Numbered from the stretch's first letter, positions 1-7,734 are shown. The stretch is DNA of 15,563 nt from CAZJHD01 sp964545855 (GCA_964545855.1 CAZJHD010000086.1:1-15563), one strand, 5' to 3'. The notes: generated from the sequence alone by a model not told the origin. Made by a program: numbers and translations.

Positions 1-30
1 GGAGGAGCAACGACGCCGCAGCCGCTCGCA

Positions 31-58
31 GCCGGCCGAAGCCCGGCGCCGATTTTTT
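31..58 (+). terminator. possible intrinsic terminator of an upstream plus-strand gene
   Basis: A 5-bp GC stem (GCCGG at 31-35 with CCGGC at 43-47, 7-nt loop) is followed, after GCCGA, by a run of six T at 53-58. This resembles a rho-independent terminator for a plus-strand transcript entering from the left. The stem is short and the T-run does not abut it, so the call is weak. Confidence 0.25.
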
Positions 59-70
59 CACGACCTCCCT

Positions 71-136
71 GACCCTTTTCTCTCGCTCTCCATCTCGCGC
101 GCACGCGCGCGAGATGGAGAGCGAGAGAAAAGGGTC
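71..136. repeat. near-loopless 32-bp inverted repeat (REP/MITE-like palindrome)
   Basis: Bases 71-102 are the exact reverse complement of 105-136, leaving only two bases (103-104) in the middle. The arm runs from GACCCTTTTCTCTCGCTC inward to a CGCGCG core. The right end continues into a second small dyad, GGGTC-T-GACCC (132-142). On the minus strand this reads GGGGTCAGACCC, which recalls REP-type sequences associated with REP-associated tyrosine transposases; that link is from memory and not tested. The element starts 14 bases past the stop codon of the minus-strand pirin gene, so its transcript would fold into a very stable hairpin in that gene's 3' region. It could be a repetitive extragenic palindrome, a small non-autonomous mobile element or a terminator. 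No transposase is present in the window. Confidence 0.85.
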
Positions 137-149
137 TGACCCCATTCCC

Positions 150-863
150 TCACGCCAGGTCGAAGAGCAGCACCGAGCCTCCGCCCGCGCCGCCCTCGAT
201 CTCGATGGCGACGCCGCCCTGCAGCCCCGCGGCGTCGCCATCGGAGAGCTCGTCGCGGCCGACGCGAACGCGGCCCGTCGCGACGTGGAGCCACGCGCCG
301 CGGCCCTCGGCGACGACGTGTCTCAGGCGCGCTCCCTCGGAGAGCGCGGCGACCCGGAGGTCGGCGTCCTGATCGATCAAGAGCGCGCCATCGTTCCCGG
401 CGTCGCCACCGACCACGCGGTGCCAGCGGTCGCGCTCCTCGCGCCAGGGAAACGCCTTCTGCTCCCACCGCGGCGTGGCGCCACGACGGCGCGGGACGAG
501 CCACACCTGCAGGAGCCTCGTGGGCTCGGTCTGCGACGGATTGCGCTCGCTGTGGCGGATGCCGCGGCCCGCGGACATCACCTGCACCTCCCCGGGCCGG
601 AGCACGGCTCCGTGATCGAGGCTGTCGCGATGCTCGAGAGACCCGCCGAGGACGACCGACACGATCTCCATGTCGCGGTGTCCGTGCGTGCCGAACCCGG
701 TGCCGGGTGCGATGACATCGTCGTTCAGGACGCGCAGCGACCGGAACGACTGCCATGCGGGATCGAAGAACTCTCCGAAGGAGAACGTGTGTCGGCTGTC
801 GAGCCAGTCGAGACGCGTGCGGCCGCGCTCGGCGGCCCGCCGGAGGATCGTCATGGCCGCCAT
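150..863 (-). CDS. pirin-family bicupin protein
   Basis: The 237-residue product has the layout and usual length (about 230-290) of bacterial pirins such as YhhW. The N-terminal cupin holds the metal-binding set: H60 and H62 with E66 in FGTHGHRDMEIVSVVL, then H104 and E106 in GRGIRHSERN. The N-terminal LDSRHTFSFGEFFDP segment is also characteristic. The C-terminal half (about 125-237) is the second, more degenerate cupin fold. Some homologues show quercetin 2,3-dioxygenase activity and others act as regulators or redox sensors, so the substrate cannot be assigned. No signal peptide is seen, so it should be cytosolic. The start at 863 follows a weak AGG; an in-frame ATG three codons later (854) is an alternative. 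It lies 24 bp downstream of the DUF3750-like gene on the same strand, probably one transcript, and ends next to the large palindrome at 71-136. Confidence 0.9.
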   Translation of the reverse strand: MAAMTILRRAAERGRTRLDWLDSRHTFSFGEFFDPAWQSFRSLRVLNDDVIAPGTGFGTHGHRDMEIVSVVLGGSLEHRDSLDHGAVLRPGEVQVMSAGRGIRHSERNPSQTEPTRLLQVWLVPRRRGATPRWEQKAFPWREERDRWHRVVGGDAGNDGALLIDQDADLRVAALSEGARLRHVVAEGRGAWLHVATGRVRVGRDELSDGDAAGLQGGVAIEIEGGAGGGSVLLFDLA

Positions 864-887
864 GGTGCCTGCGGCGAAGGACGCGCG

Positions 888-1580
888 TCAGCGTCCGCGC
901 CAGCCGATGCGAGGGAGGAACGGGAGCTTCAGCGCCGGAGGGAACAGGGACACGCCGAGGACGAGCTGGATCACATGCAGCTCCACTCCTTCCCGCAGCC
1001 CGACCTGCAGCCCCAGGATCGGCGTCTCGAGCTCCAGGCCCGACTTCGTCGTCGTGCCTCCGGCGCGGAGCCATCCGTCGAAGTCCTTCCCCACGGCGTT
1101 GTGATCGAGCTCGAAGGCGAGCCCCGGCACCTGGCGGCCGATCCAGTCGGCGAAGCTGTTGCTGTTGGGGCCGGGCCACACGCCGTAGTCCTCCGGCTCG
1201 CTCCATCGGTAGCGCCGCGCCGCGGCGAGCACCGCGCGCGCGGCCTCCTCCGCCTCGGGGCCCGCGAGCACGCCCGCCACGACGATCGTCCGGTCCCAGC
1301 GTTCGTCGCGGCGCGCGACCGGCGCCGGGATCGAGTCCACGTCGACGCCCGAGAACTCCGACGCGATCTCGACGCGCACCCATCGGTCCTCCGCGCCCTG
1401 CTTCACGTCGATCCAGGAGTGGTGCGCGAAGCGCGACGCCCAGGGACGCGTGTCCGGAAGACGTGCCGACTTCACGACGACCATCCACGCCTCGTCCACG
1501 GGAAGCTCCGAGGGACGGGGCGCGCTGCAGGCCGCGAGAGCGAGCACGCAGGCGGCGATCGGCGGGAGGCGCGCGGTCAT
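888..1580 (-). CDS. DUF3750-like lipoprotein
   Basis: With the start at 1580 the product has 230 residues and opens with a lipoprotein signal: MTAR, a hydrophobic stretch, then lipobox LAAC with the acylated Cys at residue 18. The frame stays open upstream to 1673, but that longer start would bury the signal behind an Arg/Pro-rich stretch, so 1580 was chosen. The body matches what I recall of the DUF3750 family, above all WPGPNSNSF (135-143), the VPGLAFELD segment (151-159) and the NAVGKDFDGW segment (161-170). The biochemical role of the family is unknown. The mature part should be anchored to a membrane facing the periplasm. It is the first gene of a likely two-gene operon with the pirin gene and is divergent from the DegP-type protease, with 122 bp between the two starts. 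The family name rests on motif memory only. Confidence 0.75.
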   Translation of the reverse strand: MTARLPPIAACVLALAACSAPRPSELPVDEAWMVVVKSARLPDTRPWASRFAHHSWIDVKQGAEDRWVRVEIASEFSGVDVDSIPAPVARRDERWDRTIVVAGVLAGPEAEEAARAVLAAARRYRWSEPEDYGVWPGPNSNSFADWIGRQVPGLAFELDHNAVGKDFDGWLRAGGTTTKSGLELETPILGLQVGLREGVELHVIQLVLGVSLFPPALKLPFLPRIGWRGR

Positions 1581-1702
1581 CGGGCGCCGAGCCTGCCATG
1601 TCACCGGAGCCGCGCCGAGGACGCGCACCCGCGCCCTCGCGCGCGGCGGCGGGATCGGTCGGGGGCTCCACAAGCGGTTCGCGGCGGCGTATTCCTGGAC
1701 CC
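1581..1702. promoter_or_regulatory. divergent promoter region, DUF3750/pirin versus DegP-type protease
   Basis: These 122 bases separate two divergent start codons and must hold, or border, both promoters. A TATTCC hexamer near 1690 could be part of a plus-strand element, but no convincing -35 partner is visible and the stretch is very GC-rich. The protease start has only a weak GGA shortly upstream. Confidence 0.35.
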
Positions 1703-2815
1703 ATGCGCTGGACCTCCCTCTCGATCCTCACGCTCGCACTCGCCGCCTCCCTCGGCATCGCCGCCCTGAGCCCCCGGTTGCTCCGCGTCGCCTCCTCCCG
1801 CGCCGGCGACACGCCGTCGCGCGCCGTCGAGACCCGCGGTCCGCTCACTCCCGACGAGACGGAGACGATCGCGCTCTTCCGGCGCGCGTCGCCGTCGGTC
1901 GTGCACATCACGCGACTCGCCGTGCGCCGCGACTGGTTCCGCCAGACGGCCGTGGAGGTGCCCCAGGGCACGGGGTCGGGCTTCGTGTGGGACGACGCGG
2001 GACACGTCGTCACCAACTTCCACGTCGTCGAGAACGGCCCCGCGAGGGTGACGCTCTCCGACCAGTCGACGTGGGCGGCCAAGATCGTCGGCGTGGCGCC
2101 CCACAAGGACATCGCGGTGCTGAAGATCGACGCGCCGAAGGATCGGCTCCGCCCCATCGCGCTCGGCACCTCGAAGGATCTGCAGGTCGGCCAGAAGGTG
2201 CTCGCCATCGGAACTCCCTTCGGTCTCGATCAGACGCTCACCACCGGGATCATCAGCGCGCTGGGGCGGGAGATCCGCTCGCTCACGGGCCGCGTGATCG
2301 AGGACGTGATCCAGACGGACGCGGCGATCAATCCGGGCAACTCCGGCGGCCCGCTCCTCGACAGCGCGGGACGCCTCATCGGGATGAACACGGCGATCTA
2401 CAGCCCCTCGGGCGCCTACGCGGGGATCGGCTTCGCCGTCCCCGCCGACAACGTGAACGACGTGGTGGGACAGCTCCTTTTGCACGGCCGCGTGATGCGC
2501 CCCGTCCTCGGCGTCTCCGTCGCCTCCGACCAGGCGGCCCGCATGATCGGCATCGCCAAGGGAGTGGTCTTCGGCCGCGTCGACCCCGGCAGCGGCGCCG
2601 ACGAGGCGGGGCTCCAGCCCACGACCATCGACAACGGAGGGTTCCTCCGCATCGGCGACGTGATCGTCGGCATCGATCAGCGGGAGATCGCGACCACCGA
2701 CGACCTCTACCGCGTGCTCGACCGCTATCGGCCCGGCGACGAGGTCTCCGTGGTGCTCCTGCGCGGCCGCGAGCGGCTCGAGAAGAAGGTGACGCTCGCG
2801 AGCGCGAACGACTGA
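1703..2815 (+). CDS. DegP/HtrA-type trypsin-like serine protease, single PDZ
   Basis: The 370-residue product is a periplasmic quality-control protease of the S1C family. Residues 5-23 form a hydrophobic signal or anchor segment after MRWT. The protease domain (about 55-255) has the full catalytic triad: H107 in VTNFHVVE, D136 in HKDIAVLK and S214 in NPGNSGGP. It also has the typical GTGSGFVW and IQTDAAINPG segments. One PDZ domain follows (about 265-365), with the GVVFGRVDPGSGADEAGL and IGDVIVGID blocks. E. coli DegP has two PDZ domains and is about 100 residues longer, so this is closer in layout to DegS or the plant and cyanobacterial Deg proteases. Start 1703 was chosen because the signal sequence begins exactly there; the frame is open far upstream but that part is Arg-rich noise. 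It is transcribed away from the DUF3750-like/pirin pair. Confidence 0.93.
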   Translation: MRWTSLSILTLALAASLGIAALSPRLLRVASSRAGDTPSRAVETRGPLTPDETETIALFRRASPSVVHITRLAVRRDWFRQTAVEVPQGTGSGFVWDDAGHVVTNFHVVENGPARVTLSDQSTWAAKIVGVAPHKDIAVLKIDAPKDRLRPIALGTSKDLQVGQKVLAIGTPFGLDQTLTTGIISALGREIRSLTGRVIEDVIQTDAAINPGNSGGPLLDSAGRLIGMNTAIYSPSGAYAGIGFAVPADNVNDVVGQLLLHGRVMRPVLGVSVASDQAARMIGIAKGVVFGRVDPGSGADEAGLQPTTIDNGGFLRIGDVIVGIDQREIATTDDLYRVLDRYRPGDEVSVVLLRGRERLEKKVTLASAND

Positions 2816-3287
2816 CGCGCCGGCGCGCGCCGTGCCCGGCTCCGGGAAGCGCCAGTCCGGGGAAGTCTCGGCGGCGGACGGTCCGACCGAGGCCGCGCCC
2901 GGCGCATAGGAATTCCGGGACACGCTCCTCTCCGCCGCTCCTCGGCGTGACCGGCGTGAGGCGGACGGGGGCCCGCAAACCCCTGGCGAGATCGGGTCGC
3001 GCGCGGTCCGCCGGGAGACTCGGGTGGTCGCGCAGTCTTCGCATGGCCGTCCCGCGCGCCCGCGACGGTCGCGCCGGGCCGGGCGCCGATCCCTCGCGTC
3101 GCTCCCGGGCGCGCTGCTGCCGGCCCGGACTGCAGTGCCCTGCCTACGCGCGGGCCGGGCTCGCGTCTCGGGCACGTCGGTTGCCAAGACGGGCCGCTGA
3201 TCCTGCGCGTCGCGCAGGAATTCCGACACCCGCGCTTCGACGTCGAGACCCTTCGGGCCGACGAAGTCACCCTCGCTCCCTCAACTT
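2816..3287. other. 472-bp stretch without a recognisable gene
   Basis: Frames in this stretch are open on both strands because of the GC content, but none gives a recognisable or compositionally balanced protein. Just after the protease stop there is a 12-bp palindrome CGCGCCGGCGCG (2816-2827) and a small CCCGG-CT-CCGGG hairpin (2835-2846); these could weakly terminate transcription but have no T-run. The octamer GGAATTCC occurs twice (2909-2916 and 3217-3224), each followed by a similar GACAC-containing tail. The promoter of the next two-gene unit should lie in the right part, but no clear -35/-10 pair was found. Confidence 0.5.
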
Positions 3288-4571
3288 ATGCGGATCCGAA
3301 CCTCCCTCGGCCTCGCCACCCTGCATCTCGGGCTGCTCCCGCTGAGCCACTTCGAGAATCCGAAGAAGCTCACCGCAGAAGCGATCACGGTGACCGTCAC
3401 CCCGGAGGAGCCGAAGGGCTACCCGGGAAATCCGTCGACGCTGGCGACGCCGCTGCGCCAGGACATCGAGAAGATCCGGTTCGAGAAGAACGACGACGGG
3501 ACGTACTCGCTCCTCTTTCCGACGGCTGCCTCGGGCCGGGAGATCGCGCCGGTCGACCGGGTCGACCTTCGCGCCTTCGTCCCGCGGATCCCCAAGATCG
3601 CGACGGGCGATTCGACGTGGGCTCTCTACGCGCTGATCCAGCGAGAGTTCAATCGCCACGAGACGAAGTACGAGCGCGAGCGGTCCACCGTCCGGCTGGC
3701 GAACAACTGCCTCGTGCAGGGAATGTGGGAGATCCTGGTCGATCGCGTCGAGCCGACCGGCTCGAAGTGCGAGTTCCATGGGTGGTTCTCGTTCCCCAAG
3801 GACGAGTACACGCGGCTCTTCGAGGAGCAGAACTCCCTCCGCTACTCCGACTATCGGAAGTCGCTCGAGGAGTATCCCCATCTCGACGGCATGGCTGCGC
3901 CGCTCGAGAAGCTGCGCACGGTCGTCGAGGAGAGTCCGAGCTTCGTGCCCACCGTCGACCGCGACGGCGCGCCGCTCCTCCTGCCGGAGCAGAAGAGGAA
4001 GGCGAACCTGGTCCTCTCGCCGCGCGTCGCGGCCTACCGCGACTTCCACGACCCGAAGAACCAGCCCGTGAAGACCGCGATCTTCAGCGAGCCGGGCTAC
4101 TACAACATCAACGCCTCCGTCTCCTTCGACCTCGGCTTCCTCGCCGCACCGCGCGCGGCGATCCTCCGATCCGTTCGAACGACCGTCGGCGGAGTCGCCC
4201 TCGACGAGATCGAGATCGCGTTCGAGAACGGATACCGGCTCCTCGTCGCCGACGAGGATCTCCGCCGGTTGCCGAGCCGGACGGGGCCGCCTGCGGCGGA
4301 CAAGGACGTCCTGCGGGTGACCTTCGGAGTCTCGACACCGGAGATCTACGCGACGTCGCCGGATCGGGTCACCGAGTTCAAGGCTCCTCGCGAGAGCTAC
4401 GGGTTCATCCTCGGTCCCGACGGGAAGCACGTCGACAACCACCGCGCGGGACTGGATCGAGTGTTCTTCTGGCGCGAAGCCGAGGTGCTGCACGTCCTCG
4501 TGATCGGCTACGAGAGAATCGCTGCCATTGCGCACTACACGGTGCCGTTCCAGGGTGGCTCGGTCCGATGA
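3288..4571 (+). CDS. unrecognised exported protein, coupled to the porin gene
   Basis: I do not recognise this 427-residue protein. The N-terminus, MRIR followed by a hydrophobic run to about residue 20, looks like a short signal peptide, though the cleavage site is unclear. The rest is soluble-looking, rich in charged and aromatic residues, and has only two cysteines (C141 and C161). These flank the most distinctive block, LANNCLVQGMWEILVDR (137-153) and KCEFHGWFSFPKDEY (160-174). A pair of conserved-looking segments follows at 262-285 (KTAIFSEPGYYNINASVSFD) and 370-405, with many beta-prone stretches. No ribosome binding site is obvious before 3288. The stop codon overlaps the porin start in ATGA, so the two are translationally coupled and the product probably works with the porin at the outer membrane or in the periplasm. 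That role is inference. Confidence 0.8.
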   Translation: MRIRTSLGLATLHLGLLPLSHFENPKKLTAEAITVTVTPEEPKGYPGNPSTLATPLRQDIEKIRFEKNDDGTYSLLFPTAASGREIAPVDRVDLRAFVPRIPKIATGDSTWALYALIQREFNRHETKYERERSTVRLANNCLVQGMWEILVDRVEPTGSKCEFHGWFSFPKDEYTRLFEEQNSLRYSDYRKSLEEYPHLDGMAAPLEKLRTVVEESPSFVPTVDRDGAPLLLPEQKRKANLVLSPRVAAYRDFHDPKNQPVKTAIFSEPGYYNINASVSFDLGFLAAPRAAILRSVRTTVGGVALDEIEIAFENGYRLLVADEDLRRLPSRTGPPAADKDVLRVTFGVSTPEIYATSPDRVTEFKAPRESYGFILGPDGKHVDNHRAGLDRVFFWREAEVLHVLVIGYERIAAIAHYTVPFQGGSVR

Positions 4572-6091
4572 GCAGCAGCCGCGGGAGACTCTCGGGAAGC
4601 GCGGCGCCGCTTCGCCCGATCCTGGCGGCGGCCCTGGCGGCCCTCGCCGCCGCCGGCACGGCTCCTTCCGTGCGCGCCCACGGCGCCAAGGACGACGAGA
4701 GGAAGCCGTCCGTCGAGGTACGGCTGCTGCGGATCCTGAAGGACCGGGGAGTCCTGAGCGCGAGCGAGTACGAGGAGCTCATCGGGCTCGGCGATCAGAT
4801 GCGCCGGGAGGAGCTCCTGACGTCCGCATCGTTCGAGCGAGAGCTCGCAGCGCTCTCGGAGAGGCTCGAACACCGGAGCGCGGCGCAATCGCAGCCGGCC
4901 GAGGTCCGGCTGTCCTACAAGCATGGCGACGGCGTCACCGTGGCGTCCGGCGACCGATTCGCGTTCACGATCGGCGGCCGCGAGCAGATCCGGTTCACCT
5001 ACCTGGCGCCGGACGGCAAGACCTCCGCGGGCCAGGACGATCGCGCTAGCTTCGACATCCGCCGCGCGAAGATTTACCTGAAGGGCTTCGCGGTGGCGAA
5101 AGAGCTGACCTATCAGCTCACCGTGGATCCCACCTCGGTGACGGGGAACACGGTTCGCGATGCCTACTTGGACTTCCAGATCGATCCGGCTCTCCATCTC
5201 CGCGGCGGGCTTCAGAAGCGGCCGTTCTCTCGCCAGAACTGGACGTCCTCGGGAGACCTGCAGTTCGTCGATCGCGTCTCCGTGGTCGAGCGCTTCCGTG
5301 GGCTCGGAATCGGCGACCGTGACGTGGGCGCGATGGCGTGGGGAACGCTGGGGGCGAACAGCCTCCTGGAGTGGTATGCGGGGCTGTTCAACGGAGACGG
5401 CATGAACAACGGCGCGCCGGCTGCTGTGGGGATCGGACCCAATGCGGGCGGACTGAACGTCTCCAACTCGAGCAACAACGATTCGAGCGGACTGGAGGCG
5501 ATCGGGCGCGTCGTGCTCAACGTGAATGGCGCTCCCGGATACAGCGAGTCGGATGTCGCCATGTCACAGGACCCGAGAGCCGCGATCGCGCTCCAGTACT
5601 CCTTCAATCCCGAGCGCCGGGGCAATCCCTTGGGCATCATGGGAATTCCGACGGGCGTCCTCCCGACGTACGACATTCACACTTTCGGTGCGGATGTGGC
5701 CTTCAAGTACGAAGGGCTGTTCTTCACCTCCGAGGCGTACTACCGCGAGATCCGGCCCTCGGGCCGCCTCGATGACGCCCTCGTCTTCAACACGGCGACC
5801 GAGACGGGTTGGTTCGTCCAGGGCGGCAAGTTCTTCGCCGTGGACCGGGAGAAGGGCCCCGAGGTCGCGATCCGCTACGGGCAGATCGACTTCGACCAGA
5901 ACATCGCGCCCGCGGCGCCCATCGGCGGCACGACGAAGATCGACGACCTCTCGGCGGCGTTCTCCTACTACTTCGCTGGCCACGCTCTGAAGCTCCAGCT
6001 CGCGTACACGTACCGCGTGGAACGCCTGCATGGCTTGGGTCAGCACAACGAGCATCAGATCCTGCAGGTGCAGGCGCAGCTGAAGTTCTGA
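4568..6091 (+). CDS. phosphate-selective porin O/P family outer-membrane protein
   Basis: The 507-residue product has a signal peptide (about 1-37, ending VRA before HGA). A short helical segment follows (about 48-100) with the RLLRILKDRGVLSASEYEEL motif, often seen at the N-terminus of exported porins of this type. From about 112 on it is a beta-barrel of alternating strands ending in Phe (QVQAQLKF), the usual outer-membrane insertion signal. The block FDIRRAKIYLKGFAVAKELT (162-181), the AYLDFQ segment (199-204), RGGLQKRPFSRQN (212-224) and AGLFNGDG (271-278) are typical of the Porin_O_P (OprO/OprP) family. OprP carries phosphate and OprO polyphosphate in Pseudomonas, but many family members have other or unknown substrates, so anion selectivity is not proven. 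It starts inside the stop of the preceding gene (ATGA), with GGTGG about 10 bases upstream as a weak ribosome site. Confidence 0.88.
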   Translation: MSSSRGRLSGSAAPLRPILAAALAALAAAGTAPSVRAHGAKDDERKPSVEVRLLRILKDRGVLSASEYEELIGLGDQMRREELLTSASFERELAALSERLEHRSAAQSQPAEVRLSYKHGDGVTVASGDRFAFTIGGREQIRFTYLAPDGKTSAGQDDRASFDIRRAKIYLKGFAVAKELTYQLTVDPTSVTGNTVRDAYLDFQIDPALHLRGGLQKRPFSRQNWTSSGDLQFVDRVSVVERFRGLGIGDRDVGAMAWGTLGANSLLEWYAGLFNGDGMNNGAPAAVGIGPNAGGLNVSNSSNNDSSGLEAIGRVVLNVNGAPGYSESDVAMSQDPRAAIALQYSFNPERRGNPLGIMGIPTGVLPTYDIHTFGADVAFKYEGLFFTSEAYYREIRPSGRLDDALVFNTATETGWFVQGGKFFAVDREKGPEVAIRYGQIDFDQNIAPAAPIGGTTKIDDLSAAFSYYFAGHALKLQLAYTYRVERLHGLGQHNEHQILQVQAQLKF

Positions 6092-6283
6092 GGCTGCTCC
6101 TCCGGCGGGAGCCGCGATCCGCCGCCGTGGCGATCGCTCGTCCTGGAGCCGGCGAAGCGACTCCGCCCGATGGGATTCTCCGAAGGCTCCGCGAGGCTCT
6201 CGCCGAGACCCGCCGCCGCACCTTCGCGGCCGTGCTCTCGAGAGCAGCGGCGGACGATGCGGCGGCGTGTTCCGCGGCAGATT

Positions 6284-6306
6284 TCCGGATCGGCTTTCGA
6301 TCCGGA
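6284..6306. terminator. possible bidirectional terminator hairpin between convergent genes
   Basis: A perfect 9-bp stem (TCCGGATCG at 6284-6292 with CGATCCGGA at 6298-6306) closes a GCTTT loop. It lies between the porin stop (6091) and the haloperoxidase-type stop (6317), where a two-way terminator is expected. Neither side has a real T-run, so it may act with Rho or only protect RNA ends. A 14-bp palindrome TGCTCTCGAGAGCA at 6233-6246 lies in the same gap. Confidence 0.4.
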
Positions 6307-6316
6307 GCGTTGCCGA

Positions 6317-7630
6317 TCAGTGGCCGTTCTTCTTCGTGAAGCGGACCCTCGAGAGGATGATTCCCGCGATCCGCTTGCCCTGCTCGTAGCCCTCGTCGTT
6401 GCCGAACCGGTAGTGGATCCCCCCGTAGAGCCGGGAGTCCTTCGCCTCGACGGCGGCCTCATCCAGGGACGCGAACGTGCGCGGGCTCATGGCCGGCACG
6501 AGTCCATGATCCGTGTGCGTCGTGTCGGTGAAGCGATAGTTGTGGCCGAGCATGTCGGCGAGGATCGCCGAGGAAGCGCCAGACTGCGTCGAGTGTCCCG
6601 AAGTGAACTCGGGGAACGGAGGTGTTCCGATGTAGGCGTTCCAGAGCGGGTCGATGTTGGCTCGGATGTAGGTGATCGGCCGCAGCAGGTTGTGCGTGTA
6701 CTTCGTGTTCCAGCAGGCGATGAAGGCGTCGGCCACGGAGATCCCGACGCGAGCGAACGCCTCCGCGGAATCACCGAGGTTGAGCGGCTTGTTGAGGCTG
6801 ATCTGCCGGACGATGTCGATCCAGTGTCCGGGCGGAGTTCCCGTCTGCACCGGACCATCGGCCCAGTAGACCGCGATGGTCGCCTGCTCGGGAGTGAGCG
6901 AGTTCACGGTGCTGTAGACCTCGAACGCGTAGGCGTAGAACTCGGAGCTCGTGCTCGTCGAATAGGCAGGATGTCCCGCCGGTGCGCCCTCCGAGCCATC
7001 GGCCAGGGCGAAGGGCCGCAGGAGCCCCCAGCAGGGCTGGAGAGGGTTCGCCACGAAGGCGGGCGGCGTCGGCACCCAGAGCCCCGGACCCGCCGGAGGC
7101 ACGAACGCACAGTTGTTGTAGATCGCGTAGCCGTCCGTGCTGAGCCAGGCAGCGATGCTGTCCGCGACGGCCTGGCCATGGCTGACGGAGTTGCCCAGGG
7201 TCGTGGCCGACACGGTCGAAGCGAAGGATGCGGCGATCTGCTGCTCGAGCGCATCGAAGGCAGCGATCGAGCTCGGCTTGCCCGCGAAAAGGGTCTCGAG
7301 CAGCCGGCCGAGCGTCGCGTTGGCGACGGAGGGCCAATGGTACTTCCGATTCTTCAGCGCATTCGGAACGTTGACGAGCTGATTCAGCTGCCCGTCGAGC
7401 GATCGATGCTTCGGCATTCCATCGATCATCGACTCGTAGAGGCAGACTCCCGCAGCGCCGTAGATGCGCGACGCCACAGGCGGCGAGAAGCCCTCGGCCT
7501 TGACACGATCGTAGAGGAGATGGAACCACGCGGCGGAAACGTCGGAGTTGTGGTGGTACGCGTTCTTTTCCGTCGGCGCCTTCATGGGAAGGACCGCCGC
7601 GCCGAGGGTGAGGAGGACGGTGGTGAGCAT
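6317..7630 (-). CDS. vanadium-dependent haloperoxidase / PAP2-type acid phosphatase
   Basis: The 437-residue product carries the vanadate- or phosphate-binding signature of the PAP2/vanadium haloperoxidase superfamily in its C-terminal half. K310 and R317-P318 lie in KYTHNLLRP (the K-x6-RP motif), S344-G345-H346 in PEFTSGHST (usually PSGH), and R400 with H406 in DSRLYGGIHYRFG (the SR-x5-H motif). The N-terminal half is helical, with ASRIYGAAGVCLYESM as in the long bacterial haloperoxidase-like subgroup. A hydrophobic N-terminus (2-15) without a positive n-region suggests export but is not a strong signal peptide. The fourth residue after the motif His, often Asp in PAP2 enzymes (HxxxD), is Gly410, with the nearest Asp two residues later. 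Peroxidase and phosphatase activity cannot be told apart by sequence alone. It is transcribed towards the porin unit, 225 bp apart. Confidence 0.85.
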   Translation of the reverse strand: MLTTVLLTLGAAVLPMKAPTEKNAYHHNSDVSAAWFHLLYDRVKAEGFSPPVASRIYGAAGVCLYESMIDGMPKHRSLDGQLNQLVNVPNALKNRKYHWPSVANATLGRLLETLFAGKPSSIAAFDALEQQIAASFASTVSATTLGNSVSHGQAVADSIAAWLSTDGYAIYNNCAFVPPAGPGLWVPTPPAFVANPLQPCWGLLRPFALADGSEGAPAGHPAYSTSTSSEFYAYAFEVYSTVNSLTPEQATIAVYWADGPVQTGTPPGHWIDIVRQISLNKPLNLGDSAEAFARVGISVADAFIACWNTKYTHNLLRPITYIRANIDPLWNAYIGTPPFPEFTSGHSTQSGASSAILADMLGHNYRFTDTTHTDHGLVPAMSPRTFASLDEAAVEAKDSRLYGGIHYRFGNDEGYEQGKRIAGIILSRVRFTKKNGH

Positions 7631-7689
7631 CGGAGTGAATGCGACTTCTCGTGTGGAAGAGCTGCGGGGTTGGGAATCGCCGGACGTCG

Positions 7690-7712
7690 AGACGAGCGGA
7701 TTCCGCTCGTCT
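7690..7712. promoter_or_regulatory. 23-bp perfect palindrome in the haloperoxidase leader
   Basis: AGACGAGCGGA (7690-7700) and its exact reverse complement TCCGCTCGTCT (7702-7712) flank a single T. It lies 60-82 bp upstream of the start codon of the haloperoxidase-type gene. As DNA it is the size of a dimeric repressor operator. As RNA it would form a stem of about 10 bp with a tiny loop in the 5' leader. Either role is inference. Confidence 0.5.
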
Positions 7713-7734
7713 GCGTCGATCGACGAACGAAGTG

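Noticed and set aside
58..2208. A 716-codon minus-strand frame and a 551-codon plus-strand frame (114-1769) across the pirin/DUF3750/protease region.
   Set aside because: Low-complexity Arg/Ala/Pro translations with no motif; the real pirin, lipoprotein and protease frames account for the region.
2909..3224. The two GGAATTCC-GACAC copies as possible attachment sites or short direct repeats bounding an insertion.
   Set aside because: The shared core is short and itself palindromic, a third GGAATTCC-like copy lies in the porin gene (around 5641), and nothing mobile lies between the copies.
2725..3270. A 181-codon minus-strand frame covering the gap after the protease.
   Set aside because: Overlaps the protease 3' end, is Arg/Pro/Ser-rich and has no recognisable feature or ribosome site.
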